Source of the DNA: Acetobacterium sp.
GTDB lineage: Bacteria; Bacillota; Clostridia; Eubacteriales; Eubacteriaceae
Assembly (NCBI RefSeq): GCF_030652775.1
Contig: NZ_JAUSPS010000011.1
Location: 1-64,000 of the forward strand
Reading direction: 5' to 3'
DNA: 64,000 bases
How positions within the stretch are numbered: the first letter of the stretch is position 1; each line of letters opens with the position of its first letter. The notes beneath the pieces are model-generated. The model did not search any database, was not told the DNA's origin, and worked only from the letters and a program-made list of their open reading frames with translations. Below, in pieces: positions 17,143-26,288 of this stretch. Both the position numbers and the translations under genes were made by a program.

Positions 17143-17952
17143 CTACATCAGCACAATCAGACTCACGGCCATCAGCATCATCCCGGCGATCAAGCCATAG
17201 ATCGACAGATGGTGTTCACCGTATTCCCGGGCGGTGGGCAGCAGCTCGTCCAGCGAAATAAAGACCATGATCCCGGCGATCCCGGCAAAAAGGATCCCGA
17301 AGACGGTATCATTGAGAAAGGGCAGCAAAATAAAATACGCCGCAATCGCCCCGACCGGCTCGGCCATCCCCGAAAACAGCGACCAGCCAAGCGCCTTTTT
17401 ACGCAACCCGGTGGCACAGAAAACTGGTATCGCCACCGACATCCCCTCGGGGATATTATGAATCGCCACGGCAATGGCAATCGCCAACCCCAATGAGGGC
17501 TGTTGGATGGCCGAGACAAAGGTCGCCATCCCTTCCGGAAAATTGTGGATGGCAATGATCACGGCCGTAAAAATACCGATGCGCAGCAGTTTCTGACTGC
17601 CATCGACCGGACAGGAGACCGTTTCTTCGAGCAGATGTGTCTCGTGAGGATTTTCGTAGGAAGGCACCAGCTTATCAATGATGGCAATCAGCAGCATCCC
17701 GCCAAAAAAGGCACTGACATTAACCCAGACCCCCTTTTCGGCACCCAGATTGGTAATCAGCAGCCGTCGAGATTCAAATAACAGTTCGACAAAGGAGACA
17801 TAGATCATCACCCCGGCGGAAAATCCCAGCGCCACCGATAACAGTTTGGTATTGGTTTTTTCAAAGAGCAGGACAATCAGCCCCCCGATACCGGTTGACA
17901 AGCCGGCCAGCACGGTCAGGAGGATGGCGATCGCTAAGTTTGACAGGTTCAT
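17143..17952 (-). CDS. zupT: ZIP family metal transporter
   Basis: The 269-residue membrane protein has about eight transmembrane helices and the two diagnostic metal-binding motifs HNFPEG (helix IV) and HNIPEG (helix V). The first helix has the glycine-rich GLSTGIGGLIVL pattern of the ZupT group. A short hydrophilic loop with histidines (YENPHETHLLEE) lies in the middle. ZupT proteins import Zn2+ and other divalent cations. The ATG follows AAGGATG. The gene stands alone, about 130 bases after the PocR/HD-GYP gene on the same strand, and has no visible Zur-type box. Confidence 0.92.
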   Translation of the reverse strand: MNLSNLAIAILLTVLAGLSTGIGGLIVLLFEKTNTKLLSVALGFSAGVMIYVSFVELLFESRRLLITNLGAEKGVWVNVSAFFGGMLLIAIIDKLVPSYENPHETHLLEETVSCPVDGSQKLLRIGIFTAVIIAIHNFPEGMATFVSAIQQPSLGLAIAIAVAIHNIPEGMSVAIPVFCATGLRKKALGWSLFSGMAEPVGAIAAYFILLPFLNDTVFGILFAGIAGIMVFISLDELLPTAREYGEHHLSIYGLIAGMMLMAVSLIVLM

Positions 17953-18081
17953 TGGTTCACATCCTTATGGGTTTATAGATTAGCAGTTTGATTCATTGCA
18001 CATATGACAATAGCACTAATATAACACGAAAAATGAAAAATGAAAACCGAAAAGTCAATGCCGCAGCCGAAAAAGGGCATT

Positions 18082-18132
18082 AAAAAAAGAAGCATTCCAC
18101 TGGATGATTGAGATCCGGGCTATCGCTTCTTT
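18082..18132 (-). terminator. Possible terminator of the gene at 18161
   Basis: The minus strand has AAGAAGC (18131-18125) and GCTTCTT (18093-18087), a 7-bp stem with a long loop, followed by a T-run. Confidence 0.45.
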
Positions 18133-18160
18133 CCATGGATTATGCTTGTCAATCAAAGCA

Positions 18161-18703
18161 TTAGAATAGGCTATTGGCCGCTTTTCTGCCGGACTGACCG
18201 AGTACCGGTTTTTTTTGTTGCTGAGGCTCCGCCGGCTGGTTGTCATCCTGGCGGCTTTTTATTTCCGAATTATAGGCCGCCACGGTAATCTTGCCCGATA
18301 AAACCAGGCCTTTCAGTTCCGAACTGGTGTAGCCGCCCAACTGATTATTGGAAACTTTCTCGTCTTCCGGTTCATCGGCATTAGCGGTCTGGCTTGTGGT
18401 TTCCTTTTTTTGACGATTTTCTTCTTCATCGTCACGGGGAATGCGTGACGGTTTCTGATCAACGGTAGAACTCTGCTGCTCGGTATCGCTGTTGACGGTG
18501 GTACTATCACTCTTCATCCGATACCCCACATATTCCCGGCTAAGCTCCATGGTGTCGTATTTATAATACGAATTCGCCTCATTGGCGGCATTCTGCGTGT
18601 TGATGCTGTCCCCGGTGGGTTTAATGGTGGTGGCATCAATTTTCTTTGACAGCGAAACCGATGGCCCCTGAGCCTCGACCGCATTTAAACTGATTGGATC
18701 CAT
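18161..18703 (-). CDS. Hypothetical hydrophilic protein
   Basis: A 180-residue protein with no signal peptide and no membrane segment. It starts MDPISLNAVEAQG after AGAAAGGGGAAAG, which supports position 18703; an ATG 13 codons upstream lacks a binding site. The middle (about residues 70-125) is low-complexity, rich in Ser, Thr, Gln and charged residues (RDDEEENRQKKETTSQT). A more ordered stretch follows: NNQLGGYTSSELKGLVLSGK, then ITVAAYNSEIKSR. I recognise no family. The composition suggests an intrinsically disordered or surface-interacting cytoplasmic protein, possibly motility-related, but nothing in the neighbourhood confirms that. Confidence 0.65.
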   Translation of the reverse strand: MDPISLNAVEAQGPSVSLSKKIDATTIKPTGDSINTQNAANEANSYYKYDTMELSREYVGYRMKSDSTTVNSDTEQQSSTVDQKPSRIPRDDEEENRQKKETTSQTANADEPEDEKVSNNQLGGYTSSELKGLVLSGKITVAAYNSEIKSRQDDNQPAEPQQQKKPVLGQSGRKAANSLF

Positions 18704-18850
18704 GATCTTTCCCCTTTCTGTGGTGGTATTCTCAGGCGACAATAGCCGTGCCTTGAGCTACACAACTCGTTCTCTTCATTATTAAAAGCAGTATACCACA
18801 ATTGCGCCAAAATTTCATCCTATTTCGTAAAATCTCTTCTTATATATGCA

Positions 18851-18876
18851 AAAACACCCCGGTTACCCGGGGTGTC
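18851..18876 (-). terminator. Terminator of the dhaKLM operon
   Basis: The minus strand reads ACACCCCGG-GTAA-CCGGGGTGT followed by TTTTTGC, a near-ideal stem just past dhaM. Confidence 0.9.
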
Positions 18877-18896
18877 GACGTTAATTAAATCGTGTT

Positions 18897-19280
18897 TTAG
18901 AATTTTTTATAGGCTTTGGCACCAGCCAGGACTTCGATGACTTCTTCAAAGGATGATCCGATGGAGGCTTCGACCGAACCAAAAATTGTGCCTTCGACGA
19001 TCGGGGCATCAATTATTTTAACCTGACTGCTGTCTTCCAGCATTTCGATGGCCATTTCCGAGCTCATCACGGCACTGCCGAGATCAACCAGAATCACCAC
19101 GCCGTCCCCTTGCTGAACCGCTTCAATACCGGCTAGTATTTTGGAAACATCCGTACCGATACTGCCATCTTCCATGCCGCCGGCAGCGGCTATTTTTGCC
19201 TCAGGAGCCATTTGTTTGGCAAGTTCTACTGCCCCTTCGGCAATTTTCTGACTGTGTGAAACAACGACGATTCCGACCAT
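18897..19280 (-). CDS. dhaM: Dihydroxyacetone kinase phosphotransfer subunit DhaM (EIIA domain only)
   Basis: This is a 127-residue PTS EIIA-mannose-like domain. The phosphorylatable histidine is His9 in VVVSHSQKIAEG, and the family signature VDLGSAVMSSEMA follows at about residues 64-76. It passes phosphate from the PTS (HPr) to ADP bound on DhaL. It lacks the HPr and EI-like extensions of the E. coli protein, which is usual in Firmicutes, so free EI and HPr encoded elsewhere are needed. It begins three bases after the dhaL stop, indicating translational coupling. Confidence 0.93.
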   Translation of the reverse strand: MVGIVVVSHSQKIAEGAVELAKQMAPEAKIAAAGGMEDGSIGTDVSKILAGIEAVQQGDGVVILVDLGSAVMSSEMAIEMLEDSSQVKIIDAPIVEGTIFGSVEASIGSSFEEVIEVLAGAKAYKKF

Positions 19281-19283
19281 TAC

Positions 19284-19922
19284 TTAGTTACCTGCCTTTA
19301 GAGCGACTTCTTTGGCGGCCTGAAAGGCATACGCCATCGAGGTTGCGCCAGGATCCTGATGTCCGATACTGCGTTCGCCCAGATAAGAGGCTCGCCCTTT
19401 CGTGGCAATAATTGTTTTCGTATACTCGACCCCGTCCCAGGCGGCGGCTTCGGCATCGACCAAGGCGTCAGTCATTGATTTACCAGCCGCAATGCTGGCT
19501 TTAATGGCGTCAATTGCCGGAATCATGCTGTCGAGAATGGTTTTTTCACCCTGAACCGCCTTGCCCCGGAATTGAATCCCACCGACGGCTTCATCAAAGG
19601 CCAGAATCACATCCTGATCGGATAATTCTTCCTTCCCTTTAACCGCTGCCCCGGCTTTCATAAACGCCGTGCCATAAAGTGGCCCGGATGCTCCACCAAC
19701 GGTGGAAACCAGAGTCATCCCCACGGCTTTTAAAATATCATCAATATTTTTATCTTCTACCGTCGGTAATTTTTCAATCACCGCTTTAAATCCCCGGCTC
19801 ATGTTAATGCCATGATCACCGTCACCGATTGCCTGATCAAAATCGGTCAATTCTTGTCGATGTTCTGCCATCTTATCCGCATAAACCCGAATAAAATCCA
19901 GTACTTCTGCCTTTGTTGCCAT
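19284..19922 (-). CDS. dhaL: Dihydroxyacetone kinase ADP-binding subunit DhaL
   Basis: The 212-residue protein has the DhaL magnesium/nucleotide-binding pattern: LTDFDQAIGDGDHGINMSRG near residues 21-40 and TVGGASGPLYGTAFMKA near 75-91. The C-terminal SYLGERSIGHQDPGATS closes the ADP site. ADP stays bound as a cofactor, is phosphorylated by DhaM and transfers phosphate to dihydroxyacetone held by DhaK. GAGGAAAATAA precedes the ATG. It follows dhaK after 172 bases that contain repeat copy 2, an unusual interruption inside this operon. Confidence 0.95.
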   Translation of the reverse strand: MATKAEVLDFIRVYADKMAEHRQELTDFDQAIGDGDHGINMSRGFKAVIEKLPTVEDKNIDDILKAVGMTLVSTVGGASGPLYGTAFMKAGAAVKGKEELSDQDVILAFDEAVGGIQFRGKAVQGEKTILDSMIPAIDAIKASIAAGKSMTDALVDAEAAAWDGVEYTKTIIATKGRASYLGERSIGHQDPGATSMAYAFQAAKEVALKAGN

Positions 19923-19988
19923 TTATTTTCCTCGTTTCTATGTTCTTCTAATTAATTCGCTAAGCGCCCTGATGCGAACACCAACCCC

Positions 19989-20056
19989 GTACCGACAATT
20001 GTTACATCATGTTGTCCGCATCGGAGCGGACAACAGATTAACAATTGGTCGGTACG
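19989..20056 (+). repeat. Palindromic intergenic element, short form, copy 2
   Basis: Runs from GTACCGACAATTGTTACATC to TTAACAATTGGTCGGTAC with a centre of TTGTCCGCATCGGAGCGGACAA. It lies between dhaK and dhaL. The right flank CGCTAGCGAAGTGCTAACCG is also shared with copies 4 and 8. Confidence 0.92.
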
Positions 20057-20094
20057 CTAGCGAAGTGCTAACCGATCAGTTTGATCTGTTTTTC

Positions 20095-21090
20095 TTAATA
20101 CATTTTAAAGCCGATGGTATCAGCTTGAGCCAGTAATAAGTCTTTGAGTTCAGCGTCCAGTTTTAATAAGGTGATGGATGCGCCAGCCATGTCGATGGAG
20201 GTCATATAATCGCCGACGAAGGTTTTGAAGACTTTAACGCCTATGTCAGCTAAAATTTGAGAAACCCGACGGTTTAAGATATACAGTTCCATTGGTGGGG
20301 TGGCGCCGGCACCATTGATCATCACGGCTACTTCGTCACCAGCTTTAGGATCCATATCTTTTAAGATCCGTTCCATCAAGTAATCAACGATTTCGTCAGC
20401 TGTCTGGATTGGTTTACGTTCAGTTCCTGGTTCACCGTGGATCCCGATTCCCAGTTCCATTTCATCTTCCGATAATTCAAAGCCCGGTTTTCCAGCCGCT
20501 GGAACGGTACATGGTTTTAAAGCCACCCCCATGGTGCGGACGTTAGCAATAACCTTTTGCGCAACCGCTTTGACTTCCTCCAGGCTGGCACCAGCTTCGG
20601 CCTTAGCACCGGCAATTTTATGGACAAAAACGGTGCCGGCAACGCCACGACGGCCGGTAGTATAAAGACTATCTTCAACCGCAACATCATCATTGGTAAC
20701 CACGTTGGCTACTTTGATACCTTCGGCTTCGGCCAGTTCAGCGGCCATTTCGAAGTTCATGATATCACCGGTGTAATTCTTGATAACTAATAATACACCT
20801 TCCCCGGCATCAACCGCTTTGATCGCTTCAAATACCTGGTCTGGGGTGGGAGAAGTAAATACCGAGCCGGCCACAGCACCGTCAAGCATCCCTTTACCGA
20901 CAAATCCGCCGTGCGAGGGTTCATGACCGCTGCCGCCGCCGCTCACTAAAGCAACCTTGCCGACTTTTTTGTCAGCACGAACCAGCACATCAAAACCTTC
21001 TACTCGGGATACGTATTCAGGATGGGCCAGAACGATACCTTCCAGCATTTCATTTTCCACATTTTCTACATCGTTAATAAATTTTTTCAT
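20095..21090 (-). CDS. dhaK: Dihydroxyacetone kinase substrate-binding subunit DhaK
   Basis: A 331-residue DhaK with the glycine-rich substrate loop LVSGGGSGHEPSHGGFVGKG (about residues 43-62) and the covalent substrate histidine in LGIGIHGEPG (about residue 217). Length is typical. Together with DhaL and DhaM it converts dihydroxyacetone to dihydroxyacetone phosphate using PEP through the PTS, feeding glycolysis. I chose the start at 21090 because AGGAGGAAGTCTT is directly upstream; an earlier in-frame ATG at 21111 would overlap it. No glycerol dehydrogenase or DhaR/DhaS-type regulator is in the window. Confidence 0.95.
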   Translation of the reverse strand: MKKFINDVENVENEMLEGIVLAHPEYVSRVEGFDVLVRADKKVGKVALVSGGGSGHEPSHGGFVGKGMLDGAVAGSVFTSPTPDQVFEAIKAVDAGEGVLLVIKNYTGDIMNFEMAAELAEAEGIKVANVVTNDDVAVEDSLYTTGRRGVAGTVFVHKIAGAKAEAGASLEEVKAVAQKVIANVRTMGVALKPCTVPAAGKPGFELSEDEMELGIGIHGEPGTERKPIQTADEIVDYLMERILKDMDPKAGDEVAVMINGAGATPPMELYILNRRVSQILADIGVKVFKTFVGDYMTSIDMAGASITLLKLDAELKDLLLAQADTIGFKMY

Positions 21091-21507
21091 AAGACTTCCT
21101 CCTATAAACATTATTAGTACTCTAAATCATACTATAACACGTTTTTACCCATTTTGAAGGTAAAAAACCGATATCAATTGATTTTTTTTGGCCGGACTTG
21201 ACCGATTCCTGAAAAATATTACAGTAAACCAGAAAAAATTCGTTACGTCAATAGGGTTGGAGGGTGGTAAAATAAAATTTGTGTTAATCTTATGTAAAAT
21301 CTTCGGGCATTATAATCGGTTGAATGATGGTTAACGTTGCCCAATACTATTTTGAAATAAACCCCAAAAGCAACGATCAAAAACAACACCAGTACCGACA
21401 ATTGTTACATCATGTTGTACGCATCGGAGCGGACACGGCAAAGCCTGTCCGATTCCGCAGCGAACAACAGATTAACAATTGGTCGGTACGGTAGCTCATG
21501 CCATCCC
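21091..21507. other. Intergenic region between trpA and dhaK
   Basis: About 417 bases without a gene. The half near dhaK is AT-rich and must hold the dhaKLM promoter, but no clear -35/-10 pair stands out. The half near trpA holds repeat copy 3 (21392-21490) directly downstream of the trpA stop; no separate T-tract terminator was seen after trpA. Confidence 0.6.
21392..21490 (+). repeat. Palindromic intergenic element, long form, copy 3
   Basis: Same ends as the short form, but the centre carries about 31 extra bases (ACACGGCAAAGCCTGTCCGA and CCGCAGCGA). The extra segment makes its own small hairpin, GGACACGGC-AAA-GCCTGTCC. It lies 17 bases beyond the trpA stop and may serve as its 3' end structure. 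Confidence 0.92.
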
Positions 21508-22311
21508 CTAAACCAGCGCCGCCTTCATCATGTGGACGTAGTCCGACAGCGGTGCGGTGGCGGCGGCGCCGTGCTCAGCGATGATCCGGACGATGGCGCT
21601 GCCGACGATGACGCCATCGGCGAGCTGTGAAATCGTCGTGGCCTGTTCCGGGGTAGCGATCCCAAAGCCCACCGCCACGGGGGTCTGGGTCACCTGGCGG
21701 ATGTCAGCGATGATGGCGGCCAGATCGGTTTTGATCTCGCTGCGCACCCCGGTAACGCCCATCGATGAGACCAGATAGATAAAGCCAGTCGCTTCTTTGG
21801 CCAGCATCTGAATCCGATCCTGAGAGGTCGGAGCAATCAGGGTGATGACGTCCAGTCCGTGGCTTTTAGCGGCCTCCCGCACTTCCCCCTTTTCTTCAAA
21901 GGGCAGATCGGGAATAATAACCCCATTGATCCCGGCTTTTTCACAAGCGCTAAAAAACCGCTCGGTTCCGTAAACAAAAATAGGATTCATATAAGTTAAA
22001 AAGACCAGCGGAATGGTCGATTTTTCGCGGATTCGAGCCACCATCGCAAAGATCTTATCGGTCGTCGTGGAGGCGCTTAACGCCCGTTCGTTAGCCGCTT
22101 CAATCACCGGCCCTTCAGCGATGGGGTCAGAAAAAGGTATCCCGATTTCAATCAAATCGGCTCCGGCGGCATCCATGGCCAGGATAAACTCCTCGGTTTT
22201 AGCAAGGCTCGGATCACCGGCGGTTAAAAAGGCGATAAAGGCTTTCTTGTCCGCAAATATTTGTGAAATTTTATTTGTTTCGATTTTATTTGCTGCTACT
22301 ATATTATTCAT
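21508..22311 (-). CDS. trpA: Tryptophan synthase alpha chain
   Basis: A 267-residue TIM barrel that cleaves indole-3-glycerol phosphate to indole and glyceraldehyde 3-phosphate. The catalytic Glu lies in [16 protein letters not shown] and the catalytic Asp in [11 protein letters not shown]. The phosphate site [11 protein letters not shown] and GVIVGSAIV are intact. The start at 22311 ([11 protein letters not shown]) overlaps the trpB stop by eight bases, so the two are translationally coupled. A longer reading frame extends upstream, but it lies inside trpB and is a shadow. Confidence 0.96.
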   Translation of the reverse strand: MNNIVAANKIETNKISQIFADKKAFIAFLTAGDPSLAKTEEFILAMDAAGADLIEIGIPFSDPIAEGPVIEAANERALSASTTTDKIFAMVARIREKSTIPLVFLTYMNPIFVYGTERFFSACEKAGINGVIIPDLPFEEKGEVREAAKSHGLDVITLIAPTSQDRIQMLAKEATGFIYLVSSMGVTGVRSEIKTDLAAIIADIRQVTQTPVAVGFGIATPEQATTISQLADGVIVGSAIVRIIAEHGAAATAPLSDYVHMMKAALV

Positions 22312-23488
22312 AGATATTTTCCCCCTTGTATCGGGCAATCGCCGCGACATCCTTATCTCCCCGGCCGGAAACATTGACGATGATAATTTCGTCTTTTCGC
22401 ATCGTCGGCGCCAGCACCATCGCATGGGCAATCGCATGAGCCGATTCAATAGCCGGTATAATCCCCTCGGTGCGGGAAAGATATTCAAATGCAGCGACCG
22501 CTTCATCATCGGTGATCGGCACATATTCGGCACGTTTGGTGTCATGAAGATGGGCATGCTCCGGCCCGATCCCGGGGTAGTCGAGCCCCGCCGAAATGGA
22601 GTAAACCGGGGCGATCTGGCCGTATTCATCCTGACAGAAATAGGATTTCATGCCGTGAAAGATCCCCAGACTGCCTTTGGCAATGGTGGCCGCATGGAGG
22701 GCGGTATCGACCCCTTTGCCCGCCGCTTCACAGCCGATCAGCCGGACTTCGGCGTCGGGGATAAAGTTATAGAAAGCGCCGATGGCATTGCTGCCGCCGC
22801 CGACACAGGCGATCACGGCACTGGGCAGGCGGCCTTCTTTTTCGAGAATCTGCGCCCGGGCTTCTTTGCTGATGACGCTCTGAAAATCGCGAACCATTTC
22901 CGGGAAGGGATGGGGTCCCATCACCGAACCGAGGACGTAGTGGGTATCGTCGACCCGGGTTGTCCATTCTCTAAAGGTTTCATTAACGGCATCCTTTAAG
23001 GTCATCGTCCCGGAGGTGACCACATGAACCTTGGCACCCAACAGCTCCATCCGGAAAACATTGAGAGCCTGGCGATCAGTGTCTTCTTTACCCATAAAGA
23101 TTTCACATTCAAAGCCCATCAGGGCGGCGGCGGTGGCCGTGGCGACGCCATGCTGACCGGCGCCAGTTTCGGCAATCAGCCGGGTTTTCCCCATTTTCTT
23201 GGCCAGCAGCGCCTGACCCAGAACGTTGTTGATCTTATGGGAGCCGGTATGGTTTAAATCTTCGCGTTTGAGATAGATCTTGGCACCGCCCAGATCGGCG
23301 GTCATTTTCTTCGCATAATACAACCGCGAGGGGCGGCCGGCATAGTCATTTAACAGCTCGGTTAATTCGGCCTGAAAGGCCGGATCGTTTTTATAGTGTT
23401 CGTAGGCTTTTTCCACTTCAATAATGGCATTCATCAGTGTCTCTGGTGTGTACTGACCACCGTGGATCCCGTATTTTCCTTTACTCAT
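22304..23488 (-). CDS. trpB: Tryptophan synthase beta chain
   Basis: The 394-residue PLP enzyme joins indole with serine to form tryptophan. The PLP lysine lies in [18 protein letters not shown] (about residue 85), the glycine-rich phosphate site is [12 protein letters not shown], and the catalytic Glu lies in AETGAGQHG. This is the classical TrpB1 type, which partners with TrpA. AAGGAG precedes the ATG. The 263-base gap from trpF upstream contains repeat copy 4, so the operon is physically interrupted here. Confidence 0.97.
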   Translation of the reverse strand: MSKGKYGIHGGQYTPETLMNAIIEVEKAYEHYKNDPAFQAELTELLNDYAGRPSRLYYAKKMTADLGGAKIYLKREDLNHTGSHKINNVLGQALLAKKMGKTRLIAETGAGQHGVATATAAALMGFECEIFMGKEDTDRQALNVFRMELLGAKVHVVTSGTMTLKDAVNETFREWTTRVDDTHYVLGSVMGPHPFPEMVRDFQSVISKEARAQILEKEGRLPSAVIACVGGGSNAIGAFYNFIPDAEVRLIGCEAAGKGVDTALHAATIAKGSLGIFHGMKSYFCQDEYGQIAPVYSISAGLDYPGIGPEHAHLHDTKRAEYVPITDDEAVAAFEYLSRTEGIIPAIESAHAIAHAMVLAPTMRKDEIIIVNVSGRGDKDVAAIARYKGENIYE

Positions 23489-23590
23489 TTTCTTTCTCCT
23501 TTTTCGTATCGTCCTTTATTGGACTGCCGTGAGCTTTGCTGACGGTTTTGGGGACAATTTTGCGGTAAATATAGGTTGGCACTTCGCTGG

Positions 23591-23658
23591 CGTACCGACC
23601 AATTGTTAATCTGTTGTTCGCTCCGATGCGTACAACATGATGTAACAATTGTCGGTAC
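23591..23658 (-). repeat. Palindromic intergenic element, short form, copy 4 (inverted)
   Basis: On the plus strand it starts GTACCGACCAATTGTTAATC and ends TAACAATTGTCGGTAC, the reverse of copies 1-3. It lies between trpF and trpB. Its outer flank GCCAGCGAAGTGCCAACC (on the minus strand) corresponds to the flank of copies 2 and 8. In the trp mRNA it would fold as a hairpin. Confidence 0.92.
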
Positions 23659-23750
23659 TTGTTATGCTAATTACTAAGTTCGTTTTTTAAATTTACAAAA
23701 TTGTTTTAAGAACCGACAGCAAAGCAATGATTGTTCGTCTCTTTTATTTC

Positions 23751-24359
23751 TTAATAAGTTATGCTTCTTATTATATCTACAATATGTAAAATCTTGTTCC
23801 GGTCTTTGACGCCGTCGGTTTCGACGCCGCTGCTTAAGTCGACGCAATAGGGGCGCACCTGGTTGATGGCGGCGGCGATGTTATCTATGTTGAGGCCGCC
23901 GGCCAGAAAAAAGTCGCCGGTGACGCCGGCCAGCAGATCCCAGTTAAAGGCCGCCCCGGAACCGCCGTATTGGCTGGGATCGTAGGTGTCAAAGAGGCGG
24001 TAATCGGCAGCGGTTTCCCGGATGTCGGCCGGACTGCTGATCCGCAACGCCCGGATTACCGGTAAACCGGTTTGGGTTTGCAGCAATCGCACCATGGCTT
24101 CGTCCTCATCGCCATGCAGCTGGATGAGTTCGATAATGCCCGCCTCGGCCAGCGCAATGATCTCGGTCACCGGGTGGTTGACAAAAACCCCCACCGCTTT
24201 GATGCCCGGATACAGGCTTTGCTTTAAGGCTCGGGCGGTTTCCATATCAACCTGGCGCCGGCTGGCGGCAAAGACAAAGCCAATATAATCCGGTCGGGCA
24301 GCGTTCACCGCCGCAATATCTTCAAAGCGGGATAAGCCGCAGATTTTTATTTTTGTCAT
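23751..24359 (-). CDS. trpF: Phosphoribosylanthranilate isomerase
   Basis: The 202-residue TIM barrel isomerises phosphoribosylanthranilate to CdRP. The catalytic Cys lies in the N-terminal IKICGLSRFED and the catalytic Asp in FDTYDPSQYGGSGAAFNW. The phosphate-binding FLAGGLNIDN and VDLSSGVETDGVKD motifs are typical. The start at 24359 (MTKIKICG) is six bases from GGAG; an ATG four codons earlier would overlap that site. It lies about 105 bases downstream of trpC, with a repeat fragment in the gap. Confidence 0.95.
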   Translation of the reverse strand: MTKIKICGLSRFEDIAAVNAARPDYIGFVFAASRRQVDMETARALKQSLYPGIKAVGVFVNHPVTEIIALAEAGIIELIQLHGDEDEAMVRLLQTQTGLPVIRALRISSPADIRETAADYRLFDTYDPSQYGGSGAAFNWDLLAGVTGDFFLAGGLNIDNIAAAINQVRPYCVDLSSGVETDGVKDRNKILHIVDIIRSITY

Positions 24360-24427
24360 GATAATCTCCATCTCTAATCACGAAATACATTTATAGCAAC
24401 ATGATAATTAATATAAAGCTATGGTCA

Positions 24428-24450
24428 AAAACAAACCCAGTACCGACAAT
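24428..24450 (+). repeat. Solo left-end fragment of the palindromic element (copy 5)
   Basis: AAACCCAGTACCGACAAT matches the left end and flank of the full copies, then the similarity stops. It lies 14 bases beyond the trpC stop, between trpC and trpF. This is probably a deletion scar of a former full copy. Confidence 0.5.
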
Positions 24451-24463
24451 CGGCAGTCAGCAG

Positions 24464-25246
24464 CTACCCCCGCAGCTGATCCAGCATCCCCTTCTTATCC
24501 CTACTCCGCATCAACGTTTCGCCGATCAGTACAGCATTTGTCCCATTTTCGCACAGTTTTTTGATATCTTCTGCGGTTCGTATCCCACTTTCCGAAACAA
24601 ACAGGGTTTCCGGCGGTACCAGCTGGCGCAAGCGGATGCTGTTTTGGAGATCCACTTCAAAGGTTTTAAGATTGCGGTTATTGACCCCAATGATCCGGGC
24701 ACCGGCGGCCAGGGCTTGTTTAACTTCTGCTTCATCATGGGCTTCCACCAGCGCCGACAGCCCCAGCGCATCGGCGATCTCAAGGTACTCCCGGAGCATT
24801 TCGGTGTCTAAAATCGAACAGATCAGTAAAATCGCATCGGCGCCGATCCGGCTGGCTTCGTAAATCTGGATGGCATCGATAATAAAATCTTTGCGCAGCA
24901 CCGGGATGCTTACCTGCGCCTTGATTTCCGTCAGATAAGCATTAGCCCCCTGAAAAAATTCCGGCTCGGTCAGCACTGAAATGGCATCGGCTCCGGCGGC
25001 CTGATAGTCCCGGGCGATCTCGAGATAAGGGAAATCCGCCGCAATCACGCCTTTGGACGGTGAGGCTTTTTTGACCTCGCAGATAAACGCAATCTCCCCG
25101 GCGGCAGACTTCTGCGCCAGGGCTTTTTCAAAAGCAAAGGGCGTTTTAGAGGGTTTGGCTTGACTTTTTAGCAGCTCCAGAGTGGTTGTTTCTTTAAGCG
25201 CCACCACCCGTTTGGCAGTGGCGGCGACAATCTGATCTAATATCAT
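24464..25246 (-). CDS. trpC: Indole-3-glycerol phosphate synthase
   Basis: The 260-residue TIM barrel cyclises CdRP to indole-3-glycerol phosphate. Catalytic Lys in CEVKKASPSKG and in VLRKDFIID, Glu in VSESGI and in ALVEAH, and GVNNRNLKTFEVD are all present. The start at 25246 (MILDQIVAATAKR) follows GAGG by about eight bases and lies 13 bases past the trpD stop. A longer reading frame to 25303 overlaps trpD and is not used. Confidence 0.96.
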   Translation of the reverse strand: MILDQIVAATAKRVVALKETTTLELLKSQAKPSKTPFAFEKALAQKSAAGEIAFICEVKKASPSKGVIAADFPYLEIARDYQAAGADAISVLTEPEFFQGANAYLTEIKAQVSIPVLRKDFIIDAIQIYEASRIGADAILLICSILDTEMLREYLEIADALGLSALVEAHDEAEVKQALAAGARIIGVNNRNLKTFEVDLQNSIRLRQLVPPETLFVSESGIRTAEDIKKLCENGTNAVLIGETLMRSRDKKGMLDQLRG

Positions 25247-25259
25247 CTCAGTACCTCGA

Positions 25260-26288
25260 TCATGCCAGCACCTCAATGGCAATCTCATTGCTGCGTTTGA
25301 CAAAGCTATCGAGCTTGGCCTTGGCCTTGCCGGAATCGATAATCTCTTCGGCCATCCTGACGCAATCCCGGAGGGTGATATCGTTGTGGGACATATACAG
25401 GCAGAAGGCCGAGTTCATCACCACCACATCGCGCTTGGGGCCTTTTTCACCGTTAAGAATATTCAGGGCGATGACAGCATTTTCTTCTTTTTCGCCACCG
25501 ATCAGGTCGGACAATTCACAGCGTTTTAGTCCCAGCTGTTCCGGGGTGATAAAAAAGCTGTTGATCTTGCCATCGGCAATTTCACAAATGGTGGTGGTGT
25601 CAGTCAGAGTAATTTCGTCCAGGCCGTCATGGCCGTGGACGACCATCCCCCGCTTGACCTTTAATTTGTTCAGGACATTGGCCAGCGGCTCGACCAGGTT
25701 TTCATCATAGACCCCCAGCAGCTGCATATTGGCGCCGGCCGGGTTGGCCAGCGGGCCGAGAATATTAAAAATCGTCCGAATCCCCAGTTCTTTGCGCACC
25801 GGCCCGGCGTATTTCATCGAGGCGTGATAGGTCGGGGCAAACATAAAGCAGATCCCCAGCTCATTAAGAATCACGGCACTTTTTTCCGCCGACAGTTCAA
25901 TATTCACGCCCAAAGCTTCTAGCAGATCGGCCGATCCGCATTTGCTGGAGACGCTGCGGTTGCCGTGCTTGGCCACCGGCACCCCGCCAGCGGCAATCAC
26001 CAGCGCCGACACCGTCGAAATATTAAAGGTGGACACCTCGTCGCCGCCGGTGCCGACAATATCCAGAACATCAGTTTTAGGGAGGATCTTGGTGCATTTG
26101 TCGCGCATCACCATCGCACAGGCGGTGATCTCATCGATGGTTTCGCCCTTCATCCGCATGGCGGTGAGAAACGAAGCGATCTGGGCGTTGGTGGCCTGGC
26201 CGTCCATAATCTGATCCATGACCTCGCGGGTGCGCTCCAGAGACAGATCCTTACCGTTGACAATATCATATATCGCTGCTTTAATCAT
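25260..26288 (-). CDS. trpD: Anthranilate phosphoribosyltransferase
   Basis: A 342-residue enzyme of the glycosyltransferase family 3 fold that joins anthranilate to PRPP. The PRPP loop is DIVGTGGDEVSTFNISTV, the anthranilate-site HGNRSVSSKCGSADLLEALG is intact, and NILGPLANPA and VVHGHDGLDE are present. It overlaps the trpG stop by eight bases. It is a stand-alone TrpD, not fused to TrpG. Confidence 0.97.
   Translation of the reverse strand: MIKAAIYDIVNGKDLSLERTREVMDQIMDGQATNAQIASFLTAMRMKGETIDEITACAMVMRDKCTKILPKTDVLDIVGTGGDEVSTFNISTVSALVIAAGGVPVAKHGNRSVSSKCGSADLLEALGVNIELSAEKSAVILNELGICFMFAPTYHASMKYAGPVRKELGIRTIFNILGPLANPAGANMQLLGVYDENLVEPLANVLNKLKVKRGMVVHGHDGLDEITLTDTTTICEIADGKINSFFITPEQLGLKRCELSDLIGGEKEENAVIALNILNGEKGPKRDVVVMNSAFCLYMSHNDITLRDCVRMAEEIIDSGKAKAKLDSFVKRSNEIAIEVLA

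Noticed and set aside
21412-21630. An ORF beginning MLYASERTRQSLSDSAANNR
   Set aside because: It is a translation of the palindromic element plus antisense trpA. A similar ORF at 43088-43297 arises from another copy of the element, so the likeness reflects the repeat and not a gene family.
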